From: Chloroflexota bacterium | GTDB lineage: Bacteria > Chloroflexota > Ktedonobacteria > Ktedonobacterales > Ktedonobacteraceae | Assembly (NCBI GenBank): GCA_005881495.1 | Contig: VBHI01000102.1 | Coordinates: 1-9,103 of the forward strand | Direction: 5' to 3' | DNA: 9,103 bases | Shown here: in pieces, positions 1 through 5,859 of the stretch | Numbering within the stretch: position 1 is the stretch's first letter | Layout: every line of letters begins with the position of its first letter | Translations under genes and position numbers: made by a program | The notes under the pieces: model-generated | The model's database searches: none | What the model was told of the DNA's origin: nothing | Seen by the model: only the letters and a program-made list of their open reading frames with translations

Positions 1-101
1 GCTTTACCTGACAAGCATACGCAAACGACGCACTCCCTGCAACTCACATGCTAACATCCTGGGCCTACCTCTGTGGAAGTTGAGCGGTCTCTGGCCCTTC
101 T

Positions 102-257
102 TTAAGCGCCGACCACATCCCAGTCCACGTTCCCTTTTTTGGCCCATCGTTGTCCGGTATTGGGAGTCGTCGTTTTGCGTTTGTCGTGAGACTTGAACCG
201 AAGAACACCACCGCGCGGTTCAAGGGTGCGCATGCTTGCACAGTCGGGACACTCCAC
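102..257 (-). CDS. small CxxC protein, 51 aa (uncertain)
   Basis: This short minus-strand frame reads from a GTG codon to a TAA and starts with ECPDC, a single CxxC pair. The rest is basic and polar, with stretches such as RFKSHDKRKTTTPNTGQRW followed by AKKGNVDWDVVGA. The composition (Arg/Lys/Thr-rich, Trp near the end) looks like a real small zinc-ribbon or nucleic-acid-binding peptide rather than random translation, but only one Cys pair is visible, so a full zinc site would need another partner or a dimer. The start is weak: there is no good Shine-Dalgarno before the GTG, and the frame stays open upstream to a TGA near 325. It could be a remnant of a larger mobile-element gene cut off by the neighbouring insertion sequence. 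I do not recognise a named family with certainty, and no function is assigned. Confidence 0.35.
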   Translation of the reverse strand: MECPDCASMRTLEPRGGVLRFKSHDKRKTTTPNTGQRWAKKGNVDWDVVGA

Positions 258-329
258 AAGCGAGACACCACTCTGACGTTTCTCAGATAAAATTTCACCT
301 TTCTCAAGAATAATTTCCCGTCATAAGTA

Positions 330-360
330 GAGAGAACGAGTAAAGCGGGCTCGTTCTCTC
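330..360. repeat. hairpin, 11-bp perfect stem, 9-nt loop
   Basis: The arms GAGAGAACGAG (330-340) and CTCGTTCTCTC (350-360) are exact reverse complements around a 9-base loop. The hairpin lies just outside the left terminal repeat of the insertion sequence. No T-run follows on the plus strand, and on the minus strand the downstream bases are mixed, so it is not a textbook rho-independent terminator. It may be part of the preferred target site of the element or a transcription barrier at its edge. Confidence 0.6.
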
Positions 361-367
361 GCATAAC

Positions 368-397
368 CAGGGAGTCACGGTATTTTTCCCACTTTCT
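368..397 (+). repeat. left terminal inverted repeat of the IS
   Basis: Reads CAGGGAGTCACGGTATTTTT and ends with CACTTTCT. It aligns without gaps to the reverse complement of 2968-2997 with five mismatches in 30, four of them in the centre (positions 18 and 20-22). The outer 11 bases and the inner 8 bases are identical, a two-block design common in IS ends: an outer cleavage block and an inner transposase-binding block. The TGA stop of the transposase (375-377 on the minus strand) lies inside it. Confidence 0.85.
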
Positions 398-2291
398 GCG
401 CAGCAAGAATGCAACCAGAGGACCGGATGGTGAACGAGAGGCGGCGCCCATCGGGCAGGCGAGGTGACGCCTGATTGACGCGGTCACATAGGATGACCAA
501 GTCTCGATTGAGCACGCGGTCGTTGAACGGGCGGAGTTCGACCTGAACCAGAGTGGCGTCCTGTGTGATGGTGCCGGGGAGTTGAAAAAACGGCAGCAAA
601 CGTTTCCAGGTGGCCTGTGCATAGGACGGCGGAAAATAGTGGTCACGCACCCACATCGCCAGATTCGCCAGCGCCACTTTACACACGGTCATAACCTGAT
701 CCTTTCGATTGTCGATCTCGTACATCGTCCGCTCCTGCTCCTTCAAGTCTTCTAAGGCACGAAGCACATCACGCTGCTCTTTGCAGTAGCGCTCCTGTTT
801 GCGGAACTCAGCGTTACACTGTTCATAGGCGCGCCACTCTTTGGCGCGGAGGTGTTCTAACTCGGCATCCGCGATGGCTTTGCGCTCCTTGACCTGTTGC
901 CGCAGCACATGATTGGCCAGCCCTTGCTCTTCCAGGGTGCGCTGATACGCCCACAATTCTTGATACAATTCCTTGCTCCGCCCCGTGAAGGTTTTTCGGA
1001 GCCGCTCCCGTCGCTGGCTGGCCTGGGCCTCTCGTTTCCCCGCGCTCTGTGCCCATTGCCTGAGTCTAGCGAGACGCTGTTCCAGGTGCGTTCGTCGTTT
1101 CGTTCCCTCCGAATTCTCTACCGCGACCTTGGCAAACCCGTGGTTGGTGTCCAGTCCCAGAGGCAAAAGATAGTCTTTGATGATATTTTCCTGGGCCGGC
1201 CAGCGATGAATATAGGTCTGGGCAAGCTCGATGGCATCGATCGTTGGGGTTTCTTGTGTGGTCACGATCGGGATCAGTTTCGCCGTCGTCTCTTTGGCTG
1301 GGGCGGCGGTGGCCTGCCATCCTTCGCGCCACCAGGCCCGCTCTTCAAGGGGCAGGTCACTGTCCCAACGCGACGGGTACGGTGCTTCCTCTGGATCAGG
1401 TTGAACCGGAACTGTCCGGCGCAGGTCACGGATGAGTGCTACCTGCAAGCACAGCGGGTCGTCAGGGTGGTCCTCACGGGGCAAGCTGATGCGAGCGGGA
1501 GCCACTTCACGGATGAGTTGTCCGTGGGTATTCCTGCTCAAGGGTACAAAGGCTCCTACGCCAGAAAACGAGGAGAGATCCCGATACTGATTGGTCTGCA
1601 AGATCGTGACCACATGGCGTCCCTGCGCGTGTAACCTCGCGAGAAACGCGGTGGCCATGCCCTCTCGATCCACAATCATCCGGGTGACCTGGCTGTTTCC
1701 CGCGTGCTGTTCATACCGTTCCAGAAATACGGGGACGCCCACGGTGAGATGCTGGTCTCCGCGATGGGTGGTCACGAACAGGGGATGGCCGTGCTCGTCG
1801 TGCAGCAACAGGAGCGCGCGGCACCCCAGAACGACGCCCAGACGCCCGATCAGTCCGCGCGGGAGAAGCACGTCACTGTAGACGGGCTTACGATGCCCAT
1901 CGACATAACAGGTCAGCGTATGGGGCTGGGCTGTGTCTTCTGCGAGAGCCTGTGGGGGATGCCAGAGTTGGGTGCTCCAACATGCAAGAGCAGACGTGAA
2001 GCTGTCTGCGCCATCGGCATAGGCCACCTGCGACAAAAAAGCCTCGGTGTACCGATAGCCGTAGGCCCGCTTCCGTCCGGTGAGCAGGGCCAGGCTGTCC
2101 GCCGTGTAGCCACGCAAGTCCCACGCGCGCGGTAAGCCAACCGCTCCCAAAAACAGGAGCGTGAGCAGGAGGCGTCGGCGGACTGCTGCACTGCCCGCCA
2201 GAGGAAGGCAGGTTGGGTCTGGAGCAGGTGGCAGGGCCTCTTCCAACTGCGTCAGGAGTCCTGTCTCGGTGGCTGCCGAAAACCTCAGCAA
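375..2291 (-). CDS. DDE-type IS transposase, catalytic ORF (638 aa from a TTG)
   Basis: This is the catalytic part of the insertion-sequence transposase, which should cut and join the element's ends. A plausible DDE triad is D131 (YVDGHRKPVYS), D208 (MIVDREGMA) and E368 (RWPAQENIIKDYLL), followed by a hydrophobic LPLGLDTNHGF stretch. Residues 400-530 are a highly charged, Glu/Arg/Lys-rich region expected to form a long coiled coil. The C-terminal 110 residues are globular and run into the left terminal repeat. No ATG or clear ribosome site exists at the N-terminus: the nearest start is a TTG, while the frame stays open upstream through 2342 and meets the end of the helix-turn-helix ORF at an A8 run. 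Losing one A, or a +1 shift, gives one protein of about 785 aa. It is therefore either expressed by slippage or a frameshifted pseudogene. Transposase identity rests on the motifs plus the terminal repeats. Confidence 0.8.
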   Translation of the reverse strand: MLRFSAATETGLLTQLEEALPPAPDPTCLPLAGSAAVRRRLLLTLLFLGAVGLPRAWDLRGYTADSLALLTGRKRAYGYRYTEAFLSQVAYADGADSFTSALACWSTQLWHPPQALAEDTAQPHTLTCYVDGHRKPVYSDVLLPRGLIGRLGVVLGCRALLLLHDEHGHPLFVTTHRGDQHLTVGVPVFLERYEQHAGNSQVTRMIVDREGMATAFLARLHAQGRHVVTILQTNQYRDLSSFSGVGAFVPLSRNTHGQLIREVAPARISLPREDHPDDPLCLQVALIRDLRRTVPVQPDPEEAPYPSRWDSDLPLEERAWWREGWQATAAPAKETTAKLIPIVTTQETPTIDAIELAQTYIHRWPAQENIIKDYLLPLGLDTNHGFAKVAVENSEGTKRRTHLEQRLARLRQWAQSAGKREAQASQRRERLRKTFTGRSKELYQELWAYQRTLEEQGLANHVLRQQVKERKAIADAELEHLRAKEWRAYEQCNAEFRKQERYCKEQRDVLRALEDLKEQERTMYEIDNRKDQVMTVCKVALANLAMWVRDHYFPPSYAQATWKRLLPFFQLPGTITQDATLVQVELRPFNDRVLNRDLVILCDRVNQASPRLPDGRRLSFTIRSSGCILAAQKVGKIP

Positions 2292-2304
2292 GCTCCCAGC
2301 CTGT

Positions 2305-2733
2305 TCATGATATCCTGAGGCAATCGCGAGGCCCTCTTTCGACTTTTTTTTCTCGCGGTGGCGCTTGGCGGCTCAGTCCGTGAGCGGCACGGACACGGTT
2401 CAGTTGACTGACACTCACGGAGAGGCTGAAGCGTTCGGCTACGAGGCACTGGAGTTCCGAACTGGAAGCAGAAGCGTGGCTCTGGCAATACTCCAGAACC
2501 CAGGTGAGAACGTCCCCACGCAGCTTTGTGGGATGGCCATGTCGCCGCTCAACGAATGCCTGTTCACCTTCGCGCTCGACACGCTTGAGCAGCCGATAGA
2601 CGGTCGTGCGATGTATGGGGATAGGGCAGAGCCTTCGTACATCCGAGGCGGTCGCCCCTTGCTCCATCTGCTGGATCATTTCCCGCCTGACTGCCCGGCG
2701 CTGGTCCATTGTCACCACAAGTGACATCATCAT
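2305..2733 (-). CDS. IS helix-turn-helix ORF (DNA-binding part of the transposase)
   Basis: About 142 residues with two helix-turn-helix units. The first covers roughly residues 15-55 (MIQQMEQGATASDVRRLC, then IHRTTVYRLLKRVEREGEQA). The second, winged-type, covers roughly 70-120 (DVLTWVLEYCQSHASASSSE, then LSVSVSQLNRVRAAHGLS). This resembles the bipartite N-terminal DNA-binding part of IS630-like and other homeodomain-like transposases, and it should recognise the terminal repeats. I prefer the second ATG (2733), which has AGGAGG 10 nt upstream; the first ATG (2742) is only 1 nt from that ribosome site. After residue REKK, encoded by the A8 run (2344-2351), the frame goes on only 13 residues to a TGA. 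The adjacent +1 frame continues without a stop into the catalytic ORF, so this is probably the N-terminal domain of one slippage-made transposase. Confidence 0.75.
   Translation of the reverse strand: MMMSLVVTMDQRRAVRREMIQQMEQGATASDVRRLCPIPIHRTTVYRLLKRVEREGEQAFVERRHGHPTKLRGDVLTWVLEYCQSHASASSSELQCLVAERFSLSVSVSQLNRVRAAHGLSRQAPPREKKVERGPRDCLRIS
2344..2351 (-). other. A8 slippage or frameshift site joining the two transposase ORFs
   Basis: On the coding (minus) strand the bases read CGA GAA AAA AAA GTC in the upstream frame, with eight consecutive A. Dropping one A (transcriptional slippage to A7), or a +1 ribosomal shift here, moves translation into the frame of the 638-residue ORF with no stop in between. 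A standard -1 shift would instead enter the third frame and stop at a TGA near 2285. An ordinary one-base insertion that inactivates the transposase would look the same. Confidence 0.6.
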
Positions 2734-2870
2734 GATCGTCATGCCTCCTGTCTTTCCTTCTTGCTTGCTTCAAGATCGCTGCGCGGACAGGGTTGTCTGC
2801 GCGTTCCTGCACGATCTTTTGGACCTGGTCAGGTGCTGCATTGACAGGGTGTCAGGCCACTTGCTCTCTC

Positions 2871-2942
2871 TGCTCATGGAGAATGAGACGACTCGCCTTT
2901 CTGGCGCTCAGACAGAGGGAAGAATCTCACTCTCCATGAGCA
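2871..2942. repeat. 18-bp inverted repeat (17/18) inside the IS leader
   Basis: TGCTCATGGAGAATGAGA (2871-2888) pairs with TCTCACTCTCCATGAGCA (2925-2942) with one mismatch, separated by 36 nt. It lies between the right terminal repeat and the helix-turn-helix ORF, so it would form a long stem-loop in the 5' leader of any transcript entering from that side. It may be a subterminal transposase-binding site or an RNA structure that lowers transposase expression. Neither role is shown. Confidence 0.65.
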
Positions 2943-2967
2943 AAAGACACATTAGCCAGAAACCCTG

Positions 2968-2997
2968 AGAAAGTGATCAGAATACTGTGACTCCCTG
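2968..2997 (-). repeat. right terminal inverted repeat of the IS
   Basis: Read inward on the minus strand it begins CAGGGAGTCACAGTATTCTG and ends CACTTTCT, matching the left end at 25 of 30 positions. It marks the promoter-proximal end of the element and lies 20 bp beyond the stop codon of the P450 C-terminal remnant. Confidence 0.85.
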
Positions 2998-3017
2998 TTT
3001 CTGCCCTGGTGGAATAG

Positions 3018-3314
3018 TCATGGGTGGGGCCCTCCTCCTGCTTGTTGCTCATCTCTGTCTGTGCGCCGATGGACCCGCATCCACATCCTGCCCTTTGGGC
3101 GGAGCGTAATGAGCGGCTCTGGCTCGATGGGGTGCCTGGTCAGGGACTCAAACCTGACCGTGCGCGAAAGCTGCGCCAGGATGGTTTGTCCCTTCATCAA
3201 GGCAAAATGGTTCCCGATGCAGATACGCGGCCCGCCCCCAAAGGGCATGAAGGCATAGCGTGGCAGATGCTGCCCCACCTCTGGGCGAAAACGATCTGGA
3301 TCGAAGCGCTGCGG
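3018..3314 (-). pseudogene. cytochrome P450, C-terminal remnant with heme-binding loop
   Basis: An open minus-strand stretch of about 98 residues starts just inside the palindrome, after an in-frame TAG, and has no valid start of its own for its first part. It begins [14 protein letters not shown], the segment that normally follows the K-helix region of P450s. It then has the heme-binding loop [16 protein letters not shown] with its axial cysteine, matching the FxxGxRxCxG signature. The end ([15 protein letters not shown]) fits a normal P450 C-terminus and continues into a polar Gly/Pro tail. The I helix with its oxygen-activation Thr and the ExxR of the K helix are absent. Together with the N-terminal piece at 4444-4980 it represents one P450 gene that has lost about 200 central residues, so neither part can make an active enzyme. 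Confidence 0.85.
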
Positions 3315-3373
3315 CTACCAGGGGAGAAGCTACGCGATTACGTAATCGCGTAGCTTCTCCCCTGGTAGCCGCA
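3310..3373. repeat. perfect 64-bp palindrome, no spacer
   Basis: The 32-base left arm (starting TGCGGCTACCAGGGGAGAAG) is exactly reverse-complemented by the right arm, and the centre TAC|GTA lies between 3341 and 3342. Symmetry stops abruptly outside (C3309 against C3374). It lies between the end of the Asp-box protein gene and the P450 C-terminal remnant, at one edge of the block that replaced the P450 core. Such spacerless palindromes arise by fold-back (snap-back) synthesis, are targets of protelomerases, or come from assembly chimeras. In RNA it would form a very strong hairpin, but without a U-tract. Confidence 0.95.
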
Positions 3374-3409
3374 CGATGTCTGCAAAAATGACGCCCATCC
3401 CGTTGTTGG

Positions 3410-4447
3410 CTATTCGGGCACCACGGCCAATGCATGGGCGCGGCCGATGCGCATGCCCTGCGGCCAGCGGATGGGGAGCGCTTCCCAGCTTGATCCAGCA
3501 TCGGCCGAACGAAAAGCGCCCTTGTTGTTCGCCGCGTAAAAGACGCCGGGTTCAGCCTCGTGGGTTGCCAGTACGGCGGTCAACAAGCCTCGCGGCTCAG
3601 GGAAGCCGTCTTGCACTCGCTGCCACGGGCCATTGCCAGAGCGACGATAGAGCGCCGACTCCGCGCTTTGTGGATTGTGCGCCTGCTGGGGACCATGCGC
3701 GGCCGAGATCACGAGCGTCGCGGGATCGGCGGGATCTGCCGCCACGCCCCAGAGGTAGTGATGCTGAAGCCCTTCGTCCGGCCGGTACCAGGTCTGACCG
3801 CCATCTTCGCTCTCGACAAAGCCAGTGCCAGGGTTCATGAAACCGTCACCGGCCGCTGAATAGAGCCGGTTCGGTGCCAGTCGGTGCATCACCAGCGTAT
3901 GCGTGTCGTAGGGGCCGCTCGGCTTGCGATCCTCCCACGTCTGCCCGCCATCCAGGCTCCGCAGCAGCGCACCGGCCTCGATGGCGGCGAAGAGGCGCCC
4001 GGCCACCAGTGGGTCGGGCGTGATCCAGCGCACATGGCTCGTATATGGTCGGGGAGGAAAGCTCCACGTCGGGGCCGAGGGCAACTGGCGCAGCGCGCTA
4101 AGCTCCCGCCACGTGCTGCCGCCGTCTTCTGAGCGGTAGAGCGTGCTCGGCTCCGTACCCGCGTACACCACGCCATAATTGCCTGCACGCTCCGTGAGGC
4201 TGACGGCTACCGAGGTTACGGATGGGTGTTCGATGCCCGCGCCCACGTGCTCCCAGCTATCGCCCGCGTTCTCGCTGCGCCACAATCCCTGATCGAAGGT
4301 TCCACAGTACACCTGCTGCGGACGCTGGCTATCGACGGCGAGGCACTGCGGCTGGCTCCCCACCATCTGCAAGTCCACCGCCCATTCACCATTGTGCTGC
4401 GAGACTATCGCTAATGCTCCATTAGTCGCAATATACAGTTTAGTCAT
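3410..4447 (-). CDS. Asp-box (BNR) repeat beta-propeller protein, 345 aa
   Basis: A complete protein built of repeated Asp-box (bacterial neuraminidase repeat) hairpins: SENAGDSW (58-65), SEDGGSTW (106-113), SLDGGQTW (164-171), SEDGGQTW (213-220), a degenerate SGNGPW (270-275) and SADAGSSW (314-321). This spacing predicts a multi-bladed beta-propeller like those annotated as sialidase-, sortilin- or WD40/YVTN/BNR-like proteins. The sialidase catalytic residues cannot be identified, so no enzymatic activity is claimed. There is no signal peptide or membrane segment, which suggests a cytoplasmic protein. The ATG has AAGGAA 7 nt upstream, so it has its own ribosome site. Its first four bases overlap the stop of the P450 N-terminal remnant, which looks accidental. 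It and about 85 bp upstream sit exactly where the P450 core should be, so it came in with the rearrangement. Confidence 0.8.
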   Translation of the reverse strand: MTKLYIATNGALAIVSQHNGEWAVDLQMVGSQPQCLAVDSQRPQQVYCGTFDQGLWRSENAGDSWEHVGAGIEHPSVTSVAVSLTERAGNYGVVYAGTEPSTLYRSEDGGSTWRELSALRQLPSAPTWSFPPRPYTSHVRWITPDPLVAGRLFAAIEAGALLRSLDGGQTWEDRKPSGPYDTHTLVMHRLAPNRLYSAAGDGFMNPGTGFVESEDGGQTWYRPDEGLQHHYLWGVAADPADPATLVISAAHGPQQAHNPQSAESALYRRSGNGPWQRVQDGFPEPRGLLTAVLATHEAEPGVFYAANNKGAFRSADAGSSWEALPIRWPQGMRIGRAHALAVVPE

Positions 4448-4980
4448 CGTGATTTCCTTTCTGCACTTGTGCCAATAATCCGCTCACTGTTGAGATCGGA
4501 TTTCAACCGCTCTCGGCCTAAGGATCTCCCCAGGGTCAGCTGCATCATCTGCTGCGCAAGGTCGATCACTTCCCCATCCTGCCACTGGCTCTGGAGGTGT
4601 TCGGTTGCTTGAGCCATCAAGGGGACCAAACTGGTCAGTTGTCGATGGGGGAAAGCCGGGGCAATGAGTTTGCGCTGCCGCTTGTGGAAGGCGTTCTCGC
4701 TCGTCACCAGCCCATTGCCCGGGATGGGTTCCATCACGCGGCGAAAGAGCGGGCTTTTCTCAAAATGGTCAGCCTGCTCCACCAGCACAGCATGGATGAG
4801 TTCTGGTGAGCTGACCAGCAGGAGTGAGCGACTTCCAAGCCGCACCAGGCTAATATCTCCACAGGTTTCTCTCACCTGCATCCAGAGCGCGAGACGATTC
4901 CGACGATACGCAAGAGCATTGCCAACCAATGGCAGCCCTGGTGCGGTTGGGATGGGAGAAGAGATCATTGATGTGACCAT
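4444..4980 (-). pseudogene. cytochrome P450, N-terminal remnant
   Basis: The ATG at 4980 has AGGAG 7 nt upstream and overlaps the end of the methyltransferase gene by 16 bp, typical of translational coupling. The protein starts with the P450 proline-rich entry (PGLPLVGNALAY). It continues through LLVSSPELIHAVLVEQADHF and the C-helix region FHKRQRKLIAPAF, whose Arg normally contacts a heme propionate, to IDLAQQMMQLTL at about residue 150. After that (near 4530) the sequence no longer resembles a P450 and ends within 30 residues at the start of the Asp-box gene. Full-length bacterial P450s run 400-450 residues and need the I helix, ExxR and Cys loop. Only the Cys loop survives, 1.2 kb away at 3018-3314. 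The original enzyme was probably a soluble bacterial monooxygenase acting on the same substrate as the methyltransferase. Confidence 0.85.
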
Positions 4981-5834
4981 TGGGTTCTCCTTCTCTCTTT
5001 GCTTCCCACACCAAGCAAGAATTCTGCCGGAGCCACAAGACCATGAGATCCCTCAAACTGGCTCAATGCCTGTCTCACCTCCCCCAACAGTTGCTGCTGC
5101 TCAAGGTGTCCGAGCTGCCCCATCACACCAGCGGTCAACCTGCTTGCTGTCGATTGCAGGAAAGCATCGAGCGAAGTGTAATGGGACTGAAAGGGAAAAG
5201 TACGGGTGATGACCTCGGAAAAGCCAGCTTCCGTGAGTTCCCGTTCAAAGACGGTCGGATCTGAGAGAGCCAAGGGATGAGGGAGATGAGAAGACGCTCC
5301 TCTTGTATATTTTGACAGAATGGCAAGCGGCAAAGAAAAGAGCGGATTGTTTTCCGGTGCCGACCAGACCAGCGCCGCAAGTTTTCCGCCCGGTTTGAGG
5401 ACTCTTCGTATCTCTCTTAACGCGAGCTTGAGGTTCGGGATGAGCATCAGACCAAGACGGCAGATGACTGCATCGAAGGCATTGTCTTGTAGGTCAAGCT
5501 GTTCGGCATCCATGACGCGCGTGGTGAGAGTGGTCAGCCCCTCAAGCTTTGCAACTCGTGCAGCGATGTCGAGCATCTCCGCAGAGATATCGGTTGCCAG
5601 AACGGAGCCGCCCGGCCCCACTCGTCGTGCCGCGAGTATACTCTGATCCCCGGTGCCTGCCGCAATGTCCAAGACGTGATGTCCCGGCTCCAGTCCCGCA
5701 GCTTCGAGCATGCGTTGCGTCGCTTCTGCAAAATCAACCCTGCGCCGTTCGATATCCTGTTGCCAGCGCTCGGCCACCTCAGAGGAACTCCAGAGGGAAT
5801 GCTGTGAGAGGTGTTCCTGGTCTTCTTCTGACAT
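4965..5834 (-). CDS. class I SAM-dependent methyltransferase, UbiE/COQ5-like
   Basis: A 289-residue enzyme predicted to transfer a methyl group from S-adenosylmethionine to a small molecule. Motif I is VLDIAAGTGDQ (54-64), the acidic residue that binds the SAM ribose is D82 (ATDISAEML), motif II lies around FDAVICRLGLML (120-131) and motif III is RRVLKPGGKLAAL (143-155). The C-terminal half (FPFQSHYTSLDAFLQS and beyond) forms the substrate cap and is complete, ending LVAPAEFLLGVGSKE. I chose the ATG at 5834, preceded by AAAGGAAA. An upstream in-frame ATG (5855) would add seven residues but lacks a ribosome site. It lies 25 bp after tetR and overlaps the P450 start, so the three formed an operon. 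This is the only operon member with all its expected motifs. The substrate is unknown. Confidence 0.85.
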   Translation of the reverse strand: MSEEDQEHLSQHSLWSSSEVAERWQQDIERRRVDFAEATQRMLEAAGLEPGHHVLDIAAGTGDQSILAARRVGPGGSVLATDISAEMLDIAARVAKLEGLTTLTTRVMDAEQLDLQDNAFDAVICRLGLMLIPNLKLALREIRRVLKPGGKLAALVWSAPENNPLFSLPLAILSKYTRGASSHLPHPLALSDPTVFERELTEAGFSEVITRTFPFQSHYTSLDAFLQSTASRLTAGVMGQLGHLEQQQLLGEVRQALSQFEGSHGLVAPAEFLLGVGSKERRRTQWSHQ

Positions 5835-5859
5835 GTGTTTCGTTTCCTTTCTCATGTTG

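Larger units (their letters stand above)
368..2997 (-). mobile_element. insertion sequence with two-frame DDE transposase
   Basis: A unit of about 2,630 bp is bounded by inverted repeats that both begin CAGGGAGTCAC at the outer edge and match at 25 of 30 positions. Inside, on the minus strand, lie an upstream helix-turn-helix ORF and a long transposase ORF whose stop codon falls inside the left terminal repeat, a compact layout typical of insertion sequences. Right of the coding part is a leader of about 210 bp with a second, internal inverted repeat. The bases just outside the two ends (ending CATAAC on the left, starting TTTCTG on the right) show no direct repeat, so I see no target-site duplication. 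The element sits 20 bp past the stop of the truncated P450. I cannot assign it to a named IS family from the sequence alone. Confidence 0.85.

Noticed and set aside
31..39. CACTCCCTG, resembling the IS terminal sequence, as a second IS end
   Set aside because: Only about 8-9 bases match and the inner repeat block is absent. This is expected by chance.
65..646. A 193-residue minus-strand open frame crossing the left IS end
   Set aside because: It runs in another frame through the transposase C-terminus and across the terminal repeat, which no real gene should do. The better small candidate in this area is the CxxC frame at 102-257.
897..1634. A 245-residue plus-strand open frame inside the IS
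   Set aside because: It is fully antisense to the transposase, has no family motif, and its low-complexity Arg/Leu/Ser content follows from the GC-rich coding strand opposite.
2285..2488. A -1 frameshift product from the A8 run
   Set aside because: The -1 frame ends at a TGA near 2285 and does not reach the catalytic ORF, so a classical -1 IS frameshift does not explain the layout.
2365..2724. Plus-strand frame of 119 residues opposite the helix-turn-helix ORF
   Set aside because: It is antisense to a frame with clear helix-turn-helix motifs and a ribosome site, and has no recognisable domain.
359..3006. Target-site duplication of the IS
   Set aside because: The bases before 368 (ending CATAAC) and after 2997 (starting TTTCTG) share no direct repeat of 2 bp or more in the expected position.
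3310..3373. Palindrome as an ordinary rho-independent terminator
   Set aside because: The stem is far longer than needed, has no loop, and no T-run follows on either strand. A role in ending transcription is still possible but is not supported by the usual signature.
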